Source: Lucinisca nassula
Taxonomy: Eukaryota; Mollusca; Bivalvia; Lucinida; Lucinidae
DNA: 64,000 nt
Direction: 5' to 3'
NCBI GenBank assembly: GCA_963580285.1
Contig: OY757010.1
Location: 73,312,738 to 73,376,737, forward strand
Below, one piece after another: positions 32,302 through 42,267 of this stretch. The notes beneath the pieces are model-generated. The model ran no database searches. It had not been told where the DNA came from and saw only the letters and a list, made by a program, of their open reading frames with translations. Position 1 is the stretch's first letter; each line of letters starts with the position of its first letter. A program made the translations under genes and the position numbers.

Positions 32302-32664
32302 AAAAATCAAAAATGAGTTCCTTTAAGAGCAATGAAAACATTCATAAGAAAGAAGATGGGTCATACTACGTAGTTTCGGCTAATAAAGCCTCATCAGTGA
32401 CCCTCTAATGATCCGGCAACGAAAGCCAGAGGAAACATACTGCAATTTTGCGAATTTTGAATAGGCAGTCGATTCAAAGACTGATATAAATCAAAATGGG
32501 GTCCAAATAATTAAAAACCTGTCTAGAATATGAGTCTAAACCAATAATTTATTTCTGATTTCTCAGAATATTCACGCTGATCTCAAAGGACCAAAAGTAA
32601 AATATAAACTGCACTATGGTTGATGTACGGGGAGACGTTTTACGGCCGCCACACGGCACAACAC
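32302..32664 (-). mobile_element. Retrozyme-like element RZ3 inside the LINE
   Basis: On the minus strand it carries gtgtggcggccgtaaaacg, catagtgcagtttatatttt, ggtcctttgagatca, a longer spacer than RZ1/RZ2, a hammerhead, and a 60-bp tail (atcttctttcttatgaatg, attgctcttaaaggaactc) shared with RZ4 at 47669. It interrupts LINE coding sequence. Confidence 0.78.
32350..32406 (-). ncRNA. Hammerhead ribozyme HHR4
   Basis: Minus strand: stem I aga-gggtca with tgaccc-a-tct, core CTGATGA (32397-32391), stem II GGCT/AGCC with loop TTATT, GAAA, stem III as the palindrome ctacgtag, then GTA with cleavage after 32364. Relative to HHR1, the last stem II pair changes from C-G to T-A on both strands, a covariation that supports the fold. 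This is the best-preserved ribozyme of the five. Confidence 0.88.
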
Positions 32665-32849
32665 CAGCCGTGTACTAGTCCTAACGCTTTCAGCATGATG
32701 TTCTCTGCCATGCTCAAAGATGCTTTCCAGGAGGGTGACAATTGTGTACCTATTAGATATCGCTTTGATGGTAAGCTTTTTTACCTTAGAGGGTTGCAAG
32801 CAAAACCTAATGTGCAGATAGAAGTGTTAGATAGACACCTTTCACTTGC

Positions 32850-33091
32850 ATCTATGACGCAGTACATAGATTTGAAAAATAAAATGTTCGCTTTGTCTTT
32901 TGGGTTGTAATTGCATTAGAAACTAAATACTTCTGCAACTTGCAAGTACTGCTATAGTACTAAAAACTAATCTTAACTTGAAATTCAGTAAATGTTCTAT
33001 TGTCCGTTGGCTTCGAATAGCCATGGAAACCAAATATAGACCAAAAATCAAGCTTCATGTACCACCCATCGCCTGTTAAGTATGAAAAATA
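32850..33091 (+). repeat. Part of the ~540-bp satellite (S540)
   Basis: ttgcattagaaactaaatac, acttgaaattcagtaaatg, catggaaaccaaatatagac and aatcaagcttc follow the order of the 35607-37353 units. Confidence 0.8.
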
Positions 33092-33112
33092 GAAGCAGAG
33101 GCAATGATCAGG
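33092..33112 (-). mobile_element. PLE 3'-end sliver P10, left part
   Basis: agaagcagaggcaatgatca corresponds to the reversed PLE terminus. It is split from 35556-35606 by the iteron transposon; TGATCAGG (33105-33112) is the target duplication. Confidence 0.8.
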
Positions 33113-33369
33113 GGGTCCCTGGACATTTCGGCCCATAACAAAATCGGCCCATTACAAAATCGGCCCATAGCAAAATCGGCCCATACAAAATCGGCCCATG
33201 GCAATTTCGATCCAAAATTTTAATGATGGTATAATTACTATCTTTGCATATAATTTGTTTGCTTGCAGGGCCAAATCAATAGCATGTAAGTCGATCAATG
33301 GGATTAGTGAAAAATATGTTCAGTTTGAGAAATTAATATTATTTCCTCAACTGATAAAAAAATCACATC

Positions 33370-33550
33370 ATGTTTACAAGTCCGAGAAAATAATACCACT
33401 CTAAACCCGACTTTACACAGGGAAATTTGGAGTATAAAGGGGTATATACCTACGCTCGGAGTATAAATAAGACAAATATCACATTTTTTGTCGGAAAAGT
33501 AGTCATTTTGGAGAAAATTAAAGAATGCACTTTGTCAAGTATGGTCATGA
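33370..33550 (+). repeat. Decayed H2 MITE nested in the iteron transposon
   Basis: catgtttacaagtccgag, ccactctaaacccgacttt, ggagtataaataagac, ttttggagaaaattaaag and gcactttgtcaagta follow the H2 order. The central hairpin is deleted. Confidence 0.6.
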
Positions 33551-34022
33551 TAAGGAAGCTTTAGCTACTTTATGATTCATAGTTACACACAAATCAGACT
33601 GCGCAAATGCACAGACTGATGTGAGTCTTCGCAAATTGGGCCCCGGTACTAGGCTCACATATAGCTATAGATGTGCCCCTGCCCAATAACATTCATAAAA
33701 CGAAACCGAAAGCAAGAAACAAAGAAAGAATTAAAGACACGCATTAGAGACATATTGGCACCTGCCGGCTGAGTTTTGAGTAATTTGATAATCGTTCTGT
33801 TTGTCACTTTAAGGCGCGTTTCGATAAAGGTAACAACGTAAAGTGATTAAGCGCCACCCGCTAACTTGGTTTTGAACAAGTTACCCTAAGAGCCGGACTG
33901 TGCCTTTGTGGAGGGACTCCCCCCTCACAAGCCCGGCCCGCCCTGTGCACATAATGGGAAGCCAAAATATGTGACGGATGGCGCGGTCATATTAGCACAA
34001 GCGCAATATGCACTAATGACTT

Positions 34023-35041
34023 TTGTTTGTATTACAGGTACAGGTGGGACCCCGGGTGCCAGAAACTGGACACAACTACACTGATCCGAGCGCACACATG
34101 GGGTCCCAAAGCACTAATCCGACTTTTCTATTTCAGGGACGAGAGGAGGCTCGACGAGGAGCGTCAGGACAACATTCTGAGGGCACCTTGGCGAAAGCCC
34201 GTACTTGGCTCCCCACTAGGTACCAACAGAATGAAGTCCCCGAAAGTATGCAAAGCGAATGCATAAATACTGTCAGAACAGAGCATACAAACGGGGACAG
34301 ATCACGCGCTAAATATCTTTATAGGCGGGGCAACGGCAATATCCACCATTTGCTAGGTGTTTGGAAATAGGAAGTCCCTTAAAAAAGCCTTTTGGAAGAC
34401 CATTCAAAAATAAAAATTAGCGGGATTGCAAAACGGCTGATTAGCCTCATCACTGCCTTACCCAAACAAACACATACCTCCAAACACATCACGAAGACAC
34501 ACCTGTCCAATTTTGAACCCCACTTGCATAGGCAGGTCTCCGTGATGAGAGCACGGGCACTAGGACTTTTTGCAATAGCCGGAATTGGCTGGTCTATTAG
34601 TCACCCATCCTGGCTCACTTTAGATGCCTGTTCAAAATTCAAACATTTCATGCGTTATCACCCTTTAACAAGCATCGTGACCAAAGGCGTTTACTTTGCC
34701 ATGTCAGGGGTGGAGGCAGAGAATAATGGAAGCCAGAACTGAAAATGTATGTTAGCTTTTTTCCTCGGCCAGACATTCGAAAACAGGGCTGTGCTCTGAC
34801 ACATTTGGCAGTCGAAATTGGCAACACGTCATCACATACTAGAGCCCGTTTTTGGTCTGATTCCTGCACTCAAAATTCTAAAATCGCTACAGAACTGTGT
34901 TTCTTAGGACAAACGCTGTTCCTTGGGTGCGATTTGTGCCTTCCTCCGATTAAGAGTTCAGTATATTCCCATTGGTCAGCTGACACCTGTCGAATTGACA
35001 AGTGCCAGCACATTGGAGGCCCTGGTAAGAGCAGTTCATAA
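34023..35041 (+). other. Three unassigned plus-strand ORFs
   Basis: ORFs of 115, 116 and 98 aa (34023-34370, 34392-34742, 34745-35041) follow one another closely. The first two share a frame, separated by a TAG and a TAA, and the third is shifted. A pyrimidine-rich acceptor-like ttttgtttgtattacag precedes 34039. I recognise no domain. They may be a decayed gene captured by the transposon or non-coding sequence. Confidence 0.3.
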
Positions 35042-35555
35042 ACTAATCCCATTTAGCGAGATGGGGGTAGCCCCTATGTGCTTTTAGCGCCCAGTTACCT
35101 TACAAAACATATCAAGTCAAGTCAAGATTATTGATCATTTTGCATACCGACATGTGCCAACAATATAAGCAAAGAAACGATGACCACAGAACTACAATTT
35201 CCAAGTTCATAAATATACATTTTTTTTTTCTAAATAAACACCCTCTTTTATATTATGTTTATTTCATATCTATTCCATTACAAAGTTTGCTTTGCGAGAA
35301 GATTCACATTTGCGGGAGGTATTTATTGAAAATAATGATACAAATGCCGAGCGGGGAAAAGGGGTTAAAATAAATTGTATATACGTTTTTTATCATAAAT
35401 TAACTATATATTTCATTGTTTTAAATTTTATCTGATAATTGACCCCTATAACAGCATTTAAGTCATTTATGGGCCGAAATTGCTATGGGCCGATTTTGTC
35501 ATGGGCCGATTTTGACATGGGCCAGTTTTGTTATGGGCCGAAATGACCCGGAACC

Positions 35556-35606
35556 TGATCAGGAATCGATACAATTAACCAACAGCTCCCATCAGAGACA
35601 CCAAAG
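35556..35606 (-). mobile_element. PLE 3'-end sliver P10, right part
   Basis: tgatcaggaatcgatacaat then catcagagacaccaaag is the reversed PLE 3' terminus. The satellite resumes at once. Confidence 0.85.
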
Positions 35607-37356
35607 ATGCTGCGTGGAAATCCTGATATGCTTGATGACTTATATGGCACATTTGGTTTACAAAAAGTATGTAGTTGTTAGCACTTTTATAAACTTAATG
35701 ATAGCACTTTATCTTGTTGCCATAGCAAAAGTGTACATTGATTTGCAAAAACGTTTTGAATTTTTATTTTCGCTCTTAAATGCTCAAGAAGTAAAATTAT
35801 TTTGCAATTAATGCTATGGTATACTTAATAATATTGGAATTAGACATAAAATGAAGTTAAGTTTCTATTTTTGGTAATATTTGTTGAATTCAACTTTCCA
35901 TGGGAGCCAAGTATGTACAGAAACCCAAGCTTCCAAACATAAAAGGGTAAAGTATGAACGTTGATTTGTGGACTGCTGAAGAAAATGCCTTTATTGTAAA
36001 ATGATTTGCATTTCATTTTGGTTAAGATGTTTGAGCAGTATCTTAATTTCACAGTTTAGACAATTCTTTGGTTGCCACGGTAACTGGTAGGTCATTAGTT
36101 TTCAGATTAAAATAACAAGACTGGCTCAGTGTCTAAGTGTTTATGTGCGCAGTAGAGACAGCAGACCCAAAACTGTTGCAACGAGAAATTAGGGTCAAAA
36201 GTCTGTCATTTTTAGCACTGTTAGAAGCTGCGTGATACAATCTTTTGTACTTGCTGCCATAGCAACAGAGAACAAAGATTGGCCAAAATATGTTGTAGCT
36301 TTTTTTCGGATTTTATTGCATTAGAAATCAAATGATTCTGGATGTACTGCTTTTATAAACTTTATAATACCATAGTCAGAACTTGAAATTTAGTAAATTT
36401 TATTCATTTATTTATTTTTTTATTTTTTATTTTTTTATTTTTTTTTTGGTAACAGGGGTTGAAGTTAAGTTGCCATGGAAACCCAAAATGGACGAAACAT
36501 CAAGCTACTAAACACTAAACTGTAATATATGAAAGTTGTTTTATGGACTGCCATTTGAAATGCCTAATTTGTTAAATGACTTATATGCCCTATTAATTCT
36601 TATATTTGAGCATTTGGAAACGGGGATGTCATAAATTTTCCAAACTTTTTACTTTTTAAAACACAATAGAATGCTTCGGTGTCTTTCTCTTGATGGACGC
36701 AGGTACCCCCAGTCGCTGTTAAAACGAGAAATCTATGACAAAATTATTTCATTTTTAGCATTTTAGAAGTTGTTAGATACCACTTTTACTTGTCGCCATA
36801 GCAACACGGTATGTAGATGTGCCGAAACATGTTGTATTAAATTTTGTATTTTGGATTTTTACTGCATTAGAAATCAAATGCTTATAGAATTACTTCTATA
36901 GTTTACTTCATAATATCATAATCATGACGTGCAATTCAGTAAATTTTCTATTTTTGATAGGACTGGTTGGAATCAAGATGCCATGGAAACCAGATGTGGA
37001 CAGAAAACCAAGATGCATAGCATAAAACTGTAAAGTACGCAAGTTGATTAATAGACTGCCATATAAATTGCTTAATTTGTTAAATTACTTAATGTGTCAT
37101 ATTGGTTCACACATTTGAGCTTTTTCGTAAATTCTCTGAACAGTCACCTCCTTTGTTTGTCATGGGAACGGGGCGTATTAAAATTTTCCGAACTTTTTAT
37201 TTTAAAAATACAAGATGATGCTCAAGTGTCTATGGCTATGATTGTGTCAGTAGTCCACATCGCTGTTGAAAAGAGAAATTGTGGATAAAAGTCTGCCATT
37301 TTTTGGCACTTATAAAAGTCGTTTGATGCCACTTTTACTTATAACCATAGCAATAT
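35607..37356 (+). repeat. S540 satellite, about three units
   Basis: The anchor gccatagcaa recurs at about 35721, 36252, 36795 and 37345, spacings of ~540 bp. Other anchors are tgcattagaaatcaaatg, tgaaatttagtaaatttt, ttgccatggaaacc and ttgttaaatgacttatat. The array is interrupted by the P10/iteron insertion on the left and the fold-back element on the right. Confidence 0.85.
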
Positions 37357-37924
37357 CACGGCTGGTAGACGCGTAAGGGGTAACCGCCGGTTATGCACTC
37401 AAAATCCTTACGGGAACTTCCGGTTTTGCCTTCCGAGGCCACAAATATGTCAACAAACAGGTAAGTGTTCCCGATATATGATTTTTAGTCATTTTCGTAA
37501 ACATATTTTGAGAAATCGGGCAGTGCTATTCTCAACACTGTTCATTTTTGCATCAGAAAAGACGGGTGTGGACATGAAAAGGCAAGCGGTCGATTTTTAA
37601 TTTAATTTCTTCCTAAGGAAGGTAGCCAGATATTTTTGTTTTGACCTGTTTTCTAGTGCCGAATGAAGGCATTTCAGCTACCCGGACGATGCGAAACTAA
37701 TCCAACATGCCAAATAACATGTAATTCAAACCAATACATAAGTTGCAAAATTTCCGCAGAATTTGTTCCAGGATCTTTAATATTTGTGCCGATTATGACT
37801 TACGGGGACCGATTACCCCTTACGAAAGCATTACCCCTTACGGCGACAGAAAAAAAAAACAACTAATGGGTGTCTGATTGAAAAGCGTTTCTTTATTCAA
37901 ACTTGGAACAATACATCATTACAA

Positions 37925-38455
37925 CATTACGGAAATTTGATTAGATTTTGGTGACCTTGACATTTTTTCAAGGTCACAGGCCCCCCAAAACAGTCAATTT
38001 TGGGCCAAAAATGGCTTGTCTCCACTCTATCTCAATTTTCGTCAAACTTGGTACAATATATCAATATAACATACCGCAGATAGGGTTAGATTTTGGTGAC
38101 ATTGACCTTTTTCAAGGTCACAGGCTCTCAAAGACAATCAATTTTGGGCTAAAATTGGCTTGTCTGCACTCTATCACATTGAAAAACTGCTTAATTTTGG
38201 TCAAACTTAGTACAATAGAACAACAAGACGTAGATTTTATTATATTTTGTCGACCTTGACCTTTTTTCAAGGTCACAGGCTCCCAAAAACAGACGATTTT
38301 AGGAAAAAAAAAGGCTTGACTGCACAATTTCTCATAAACGAATTGATTAATTGCATTCAAACTTGGTTTAATATACCATTACAACATACAGCAGATTTGA
38401 TTAGATTTTGGTGACCTTGACTTTTTTCAAGGTCACAGCCCCCCCCCCCCCTCCC
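37925..38455 (+). repeat. ~150-bp tandem repeat with GGTCA palindromes
   Basis: Four units each hold ttagattttggtgacctt, gacctttttcaaggtcacag, caattttgggccaaaa and tcaaacttggtacaatat. Each unit contains the palindrome tgacctt..aaggtca. Confidence 0.85.
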
Positions 38456-38489
38456 CAAAAAAAATTTTTGGGCCAAAAATAGCTAAGGA

Positions 38490-38704
38490 TAAACCTTTAT
38501 ACAACTTATTTAACGGCACTAGAGCTGGTTTCTCAGACTGTGGCGGCCCTAAAAAATCTCCCTGCCCTACATCATTGTGTAGTTTATATTTTCTTGTCCT
38601 TTTGGGATCATTGATTCCATTGTTGAATTTTGAAAATACTTTAGTTCCAGTTCTGTGGTGTATTCCTTGCTTCCAAAGGATAACCCTTTCTGCAACTTAA
38701 TGTC
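38490..38704 (+). mobile_element. Retrozyme body with the hammerhead deleted
   Basis: actagagctggtttctcaga, catcattgtgtagtttat, attttcttgtccttttggg, then agttctgtggtgtattcc and aaaggataaccctttc. The join at 38638 skips exactly the ribozyme region found between these blocks in RZ2. Confidence 0.75.
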
Positions 38705-39239
38705 ATGCAGGTAACATGCACAGCATGCGACAGCAGTTACATGACAGTCCTTTAATTCATCAATGAAAAGCATTCCCGTTTGCCCAGCAAGGAATGATGG
38801 TCATGCGTATACAGATGGCCAGCCGCTGTCCTTCTGTATATGTAGACTTTATTGACTTTTTCATGTGCGAGTATGCACAGTACTTTGATTACATTGATTT
38901 TCTCACCTTACTTTATCGATAAAAGTTTATTTTTCAACATTCTCCACATCGTTAACCGCCAAAAAAATCAGCATTTTTGGAAGCATTATTGTTTCTGAAA
39001 TAAAGTGGTGTGTAGTTTTCTCCGGTTAACAATGTGGACGACCATGCAATTTTCCTTTGAACACCACAGGGGTCTTCACTTTTTCCATAGGCGCAATGTT
39101 ACACATGACCAGTAGTGCATTTATTCAACCGGAAATTTTGTTACGAAAACGCATGCGGATGAAAAAGTAAATATTTGTCCAACAAACCAGAGATATTTGG
39201 TCACCTTATAAGTGTATTTTGATCAGTTTTCGTTGACTT
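38705..39239. other. Unassigned
   Basis: No repeat family or coding signal was recognised. Confidence 0.3.
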
Positions 39240-39589
39240 CAAGAATTAGCGAGTAAATCCTTACGAATATGAAAGAATATGACAAAAATATGAGAAATTT
39301 GAAATTCGCGGCAAAATTGCCGAATTTGATACGATTGGTCAGAAGAAAAACTAAGAAAATGTGTAACCTTACGAATGTTTGCGAAAATGTTATGAATCCT
39401 TACCAATCCTTAAGAAATTCTTATGAATCTTACGAATCAGTAACGACAATTTTTTTTAATTCTTACGAATCCTTTCCCAATGTACAAAAACGCTGTTGCA
39501 AATCTTGCCAATGCTTACGGATGTCTCATGAATAAAACGATTACACTGCGTGTGCTTGCCAATATTGTCCCTTCGGCAGTTATTCGTCG

Positions 39590-39848
39590 GGATCCAGCAT
39601 GACCTTTGTCGTCTTTGTCTGCGTCTCAGTCTCCGCTGGAGTTGACGCTGTTGTTGGCTTTGTTGTTCTCGCTGCAGAGCAACAGCTGCATTGTGTGTCA
39701 TAACAGCATGTTGGGTAACAAGCACGGCTAGTGTTGCCAATTGCCTCGTCACAGCATCGGCCATTGTTAAACTAGAAATGTATATCGGACAAGGGGAATG
39801 GCGTCGTTTATACCGTTGTGGTGACCCCGCCATTTGTGAATGAGCCAT
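39590..39848 (-). pseudogene. Possible N-terminal transposase fragment (Harbinger-like?)
   Basis: The minus-strand ORF starts MAHSQMAGSPQRYKRRHS and includes MADAVTRQLATLAVL, a Q-rich run, then LQRRLRRRQRRQRSCWIP. A basic stretch followed by an aromatic residue resembles the start of PIF/Harbinger transposases, but the similarity is short and the catalytic DDE region is absent. After about residue 90 the frame runs into iteron sequence. It might instead be a random basic ORF. Confidence 0.3.
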
Positions 39849-40265
39849 ATTTGCATTTTAATTGCTAGGACAAGCAAATCATTTGATAGACAATCTTAAT
39901 ATTTGTAAGCCATTCTGAAGCATTAGCAAGTTTTCGCAATCGTTGGCAAGCCGTTCGCATACATTCGCAATTTATTCTCATAAAACTACAAATCATTCTT
40001 ATTCCATTCTCTTTTATTCGCAATAGATTTGCAAGTATTCATAATAGTTCGTTAACATTTTGCAAGGTATTCGTAAGGGAAAACCTCTGCGAATTCTTGC
40101 AAATGTCTTACGATCAATGCACATGTTTTGCCATCAATAAGAATGGCTTCCGATTGCTTATGAATATTTTGCGAAAACAATGAGAATACGCTTTTCTTGC
40201 GAATATTAAGAGCATGTTTCTAATATTCCTAACACCCCAAAAACGTCGGCGAATGCCTACGAAGT

Positions 40266-41165
40266 AGAAGTAAAACAAAGATCAGGAATCGATACATTTA
40301 ACTTACTCCATCCATCAAAGACACCAAAGGGAAAGTAACCCATCAAAGACACCAAAGGGAAAGAAATACAAACATTAAGCGACCAGACCATAATGAAAAC
40401 CTAAACAAAGGAAGGCCATAATGACAGTAAGTTTCCCACAAAATGACCATATGGCCATCCAAAATAAAAAGACACAAGTGATACACTCAGTAAGTAACAA
40501 ACACCAACATAAATAAACCGCCACAGAAGAACCGCCTTGGAACGGTCAGTGAAAAAATTTCCACTGGGGGCTTAAAAATCGATTTTACGTGGCCACAATC
40601 CTCGCCCTTACTTCTGTCGCGATTTAGACAAATAATTTGTTCAGTCCGCATGAAGGCCTCCTAGCTCATCAGTGCAACATCTCCTTGAACACAAATAATC
40701 AAAGAACCACAGAGGCGAGACAACGGTGAGGACTCGACAGCAAGAAACCACTGAAATGCTGGAGCAAAAGAAAACCAACAGTTAGGCTCCGATGGGCCCG
40801 ACCAGAGACAGAGCATCAGGCACCAACCAACATTACCTTGAATTAGATCTCTCTAATTCTCAATAAGCCTTTACGTTGGAACCGTCATAGAATCTGAGGC
40901 CTGACCCACCGTCGTGCAATTAAAGAGGGAAGCAAAGTTGCCATCCGTGATTAGGTTAACTGCCATGCATGCAGTCTGTCGTATAACATCCATGTTGTAC
41001 CCAATCTTTTTATATCGAAGAATGATTTTACGAAATTGGGTGCTGAAGTCATTGCGGTTATATATTTTTCTGAATTTATATACTAAGTCACCATAAAATT
41101 CGGGTTCCGATAGACCTTGTTGCAGAAGAGATTTAAGTCCAATATGGAATTTTGAAATTTAATCA
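40266..41165 (-). mobile_element. PLE copy P11, 5'-truncated, in the iteron element
   Basis: It has a complete 3' UTR (with a short partial repeat of the ccatcaaagacaccaaagg segment at 40311-40355) and the last ~75 RT codons (GLSEPEFYGDLVYKFRKIY to SDSMTVPT). It is cut at tttaatcagaag. A possible gaag duplication lies at the edges (cctacgaag / aatcagaag). Confidence 0.85.
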
Positions 41166-41269
41166 GAAGTCTTACCAATATTCGGCGCTTACCTTACGAT
41201 CATTACGAATTGGTGACGAATGGCATTCGTAGGCTCATTCGCAAGTGCATTCGCCACAGTGTAAGAGCA

Positions 41270-41366
41270 CTATAAACGTTAGCGATTTCAATGGGCGGTA
41301 GGGCTTGAGATGCAATTTCATCCCAACGTCCCACAAAAAAGTAAGCAACGTCTCTGAAATGAAACG
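41270..41366 (+). mobile_element. R300 3' half fragment
   Basis: cgatttcaatgggcggtaggg, gtcccacaaaaaagtaagc and caacgtctctgaaatga match the R300 3' half. Confidence 0.7.
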
Positions 41367-41636
41367 ACTGTGTAAACTTAGCTATATATATAATAATTGA
41401 AGGCTCTAGATATTAGATTTACGAAGTGTCGCAGGGTTTTCCCTCATTTTAAAATTCTGAGAGTCCTTTCAGCCTCAAGTATCCCACCCTAAATTCAGTC
41501 CTACATTTTAAAAAGGAAAAGCTGCTCACACTTTCTGACATGTACAAAGCTGCTCCGATTAAGTTTGTACATCATCAGTAATGACTAAAATTAAACTTAC
41601 CGTCATGATCCTAAATGCTAGTATTGGGACTGACGG

Positions 41637-41900
41637 GCAAACAGTGCAGACCCAGATCAGACTGCTCATTTCAGGGACGTTGCTTACTTTTTTGTGGGAC
41701 TTTTACCCGACATTGGGATGAAATGGCATCTCAAGCCCTACCACCCATAGAAATCGCTAACGTTTAAGGCGCGTTCCCTCTCGCAACAGTTTTTCTGGAC
41801 AGATCTAAACGGTTTACCAGTACTCAAGTTCGGTCGGTTCCAGCTCTGCGCAGAAGCACTATTTCTTCAAGCCCCGATGGGCGTGAGCGTATAGTAAAAT
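41637..41900 (-). mobile_element. R300 copy, minus strand, next to a hairpin half-arm
   Basis: 41675-41900 reads as reversed R300 (gggacgttgcttac, tctcaagccctaccaccc, ggtttaccagtactc, gctctgcgcagaagcac, gccccgatgg). 41637-41665 (gcaaacagtgcagaccc) is half of the hairpin seen at 9186. Confidence 0.75.
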
Positions 41901-42267
41901 GCGTATCTAAAATGAAATTTATTCTACTGTACGAGGATATCAGATAAATGCCTTGAAAATGTAACATAATCAGGTCTTCAGCAATTCACTCGAGTACAAC
42001 AGTATTATCAGTCGTACCGAGCAACTGCAGTGTCTTCATGGCTTTGATGAGCCGTCTGTGTGAATTATTGCATGAAGAAACGCATTTCAATTAGACACCC
42101 ATTAGTTGGCTTTTTCTGGCCCCGTAATGGGTAATGCTCCCGGGGTAATCGGTCGTCGTAAGTCATAATCGGAACAAATATTAAAGCTTCTGGAACAAAT
42201 TCTGCGGAAATTTTGCAACTTGTGTATTTCAACATGAAAATGGTTTGAACCAGTGCTTCAGCTGAAG

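Larger units (their letters stand above)
30946..32848 (+). pseudogene. Second LINE RT (RTE/CR1-like), interrupted
   Basis: Codons in several frames give a coherent order: KRLDVSKLKHTTKRQAFIDD, LDAMELSSEENWTVFRDTIH, EDWFDENDEVILRRLEEKH, AIINADAINRLPQIECKMLL, ETVKAVKLLSSGKAP, DIYMTFVDLTKAFNTVSREG (motif A, with D changed to N in KAFD), FLDGM, and finally NAFSMMFSAMLKDAFQEGD. A SINE-A (32013-32237) and a retrozyme-like element (32302-32664) interrupt it. The catalytic YADD box is missing, as homology stops at 32848. Clade assignment is tentative; several stops make it a pseudogene. Confidence 0.75.
33113..35555. mobile_element. 2.44-kb transposon with iterated inverted ends, 8-bp TSD
   Basis: Left end gggtccctgg then acatttcggcccataac; right end, read in reverse, ggttccgggt then catttcggcccataac. 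Each end has five ~16-bp iterons of consensus tcggcccatnncaaaa (33128-33205, and inverted at 35469-35545). TGATCAGG flanks it at 33105-33112 and 35556-35563, inside a PLE 3' end. The interior has an old H2 MITE (33370-33550) and short plus-strand ORFs at 34023-35041, none resembling a transposase, so it is probably non-autonomous. An 8-bp duplication fits hAT-, P- or Merlin-type helpers; the family is undecided. Confidence 0.85.
39240..41262. mobile_element. Element with dispersed CTTACGAAT iterons, split by a PLE
   Basis: From 39255 to 39535 cttacgaat and near variants recur (ccttacgaat, tcttacgaat, cttaccaat, cttatgaat). From 39895 to 40265 and 41166 to 41262 the inverted forms attcgcaa, attcgtaag and gaatgcctacg dominate. 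The arrays flank a GC-richer centre (39540-39850). PLE P11 (40266-41165) interrupts the right array. The iterated inverted ends suggest transposase-binding subterminal repeats. Confidence 0.6.

Noticed and set aside
39456..39848. Host glutamine/arginine-rich nuclear protein
   Set aside because: The ORF lies inside the iteron element and its C-terminal third is iteron sequence; a transposon fragment or chance ORF is more likely.
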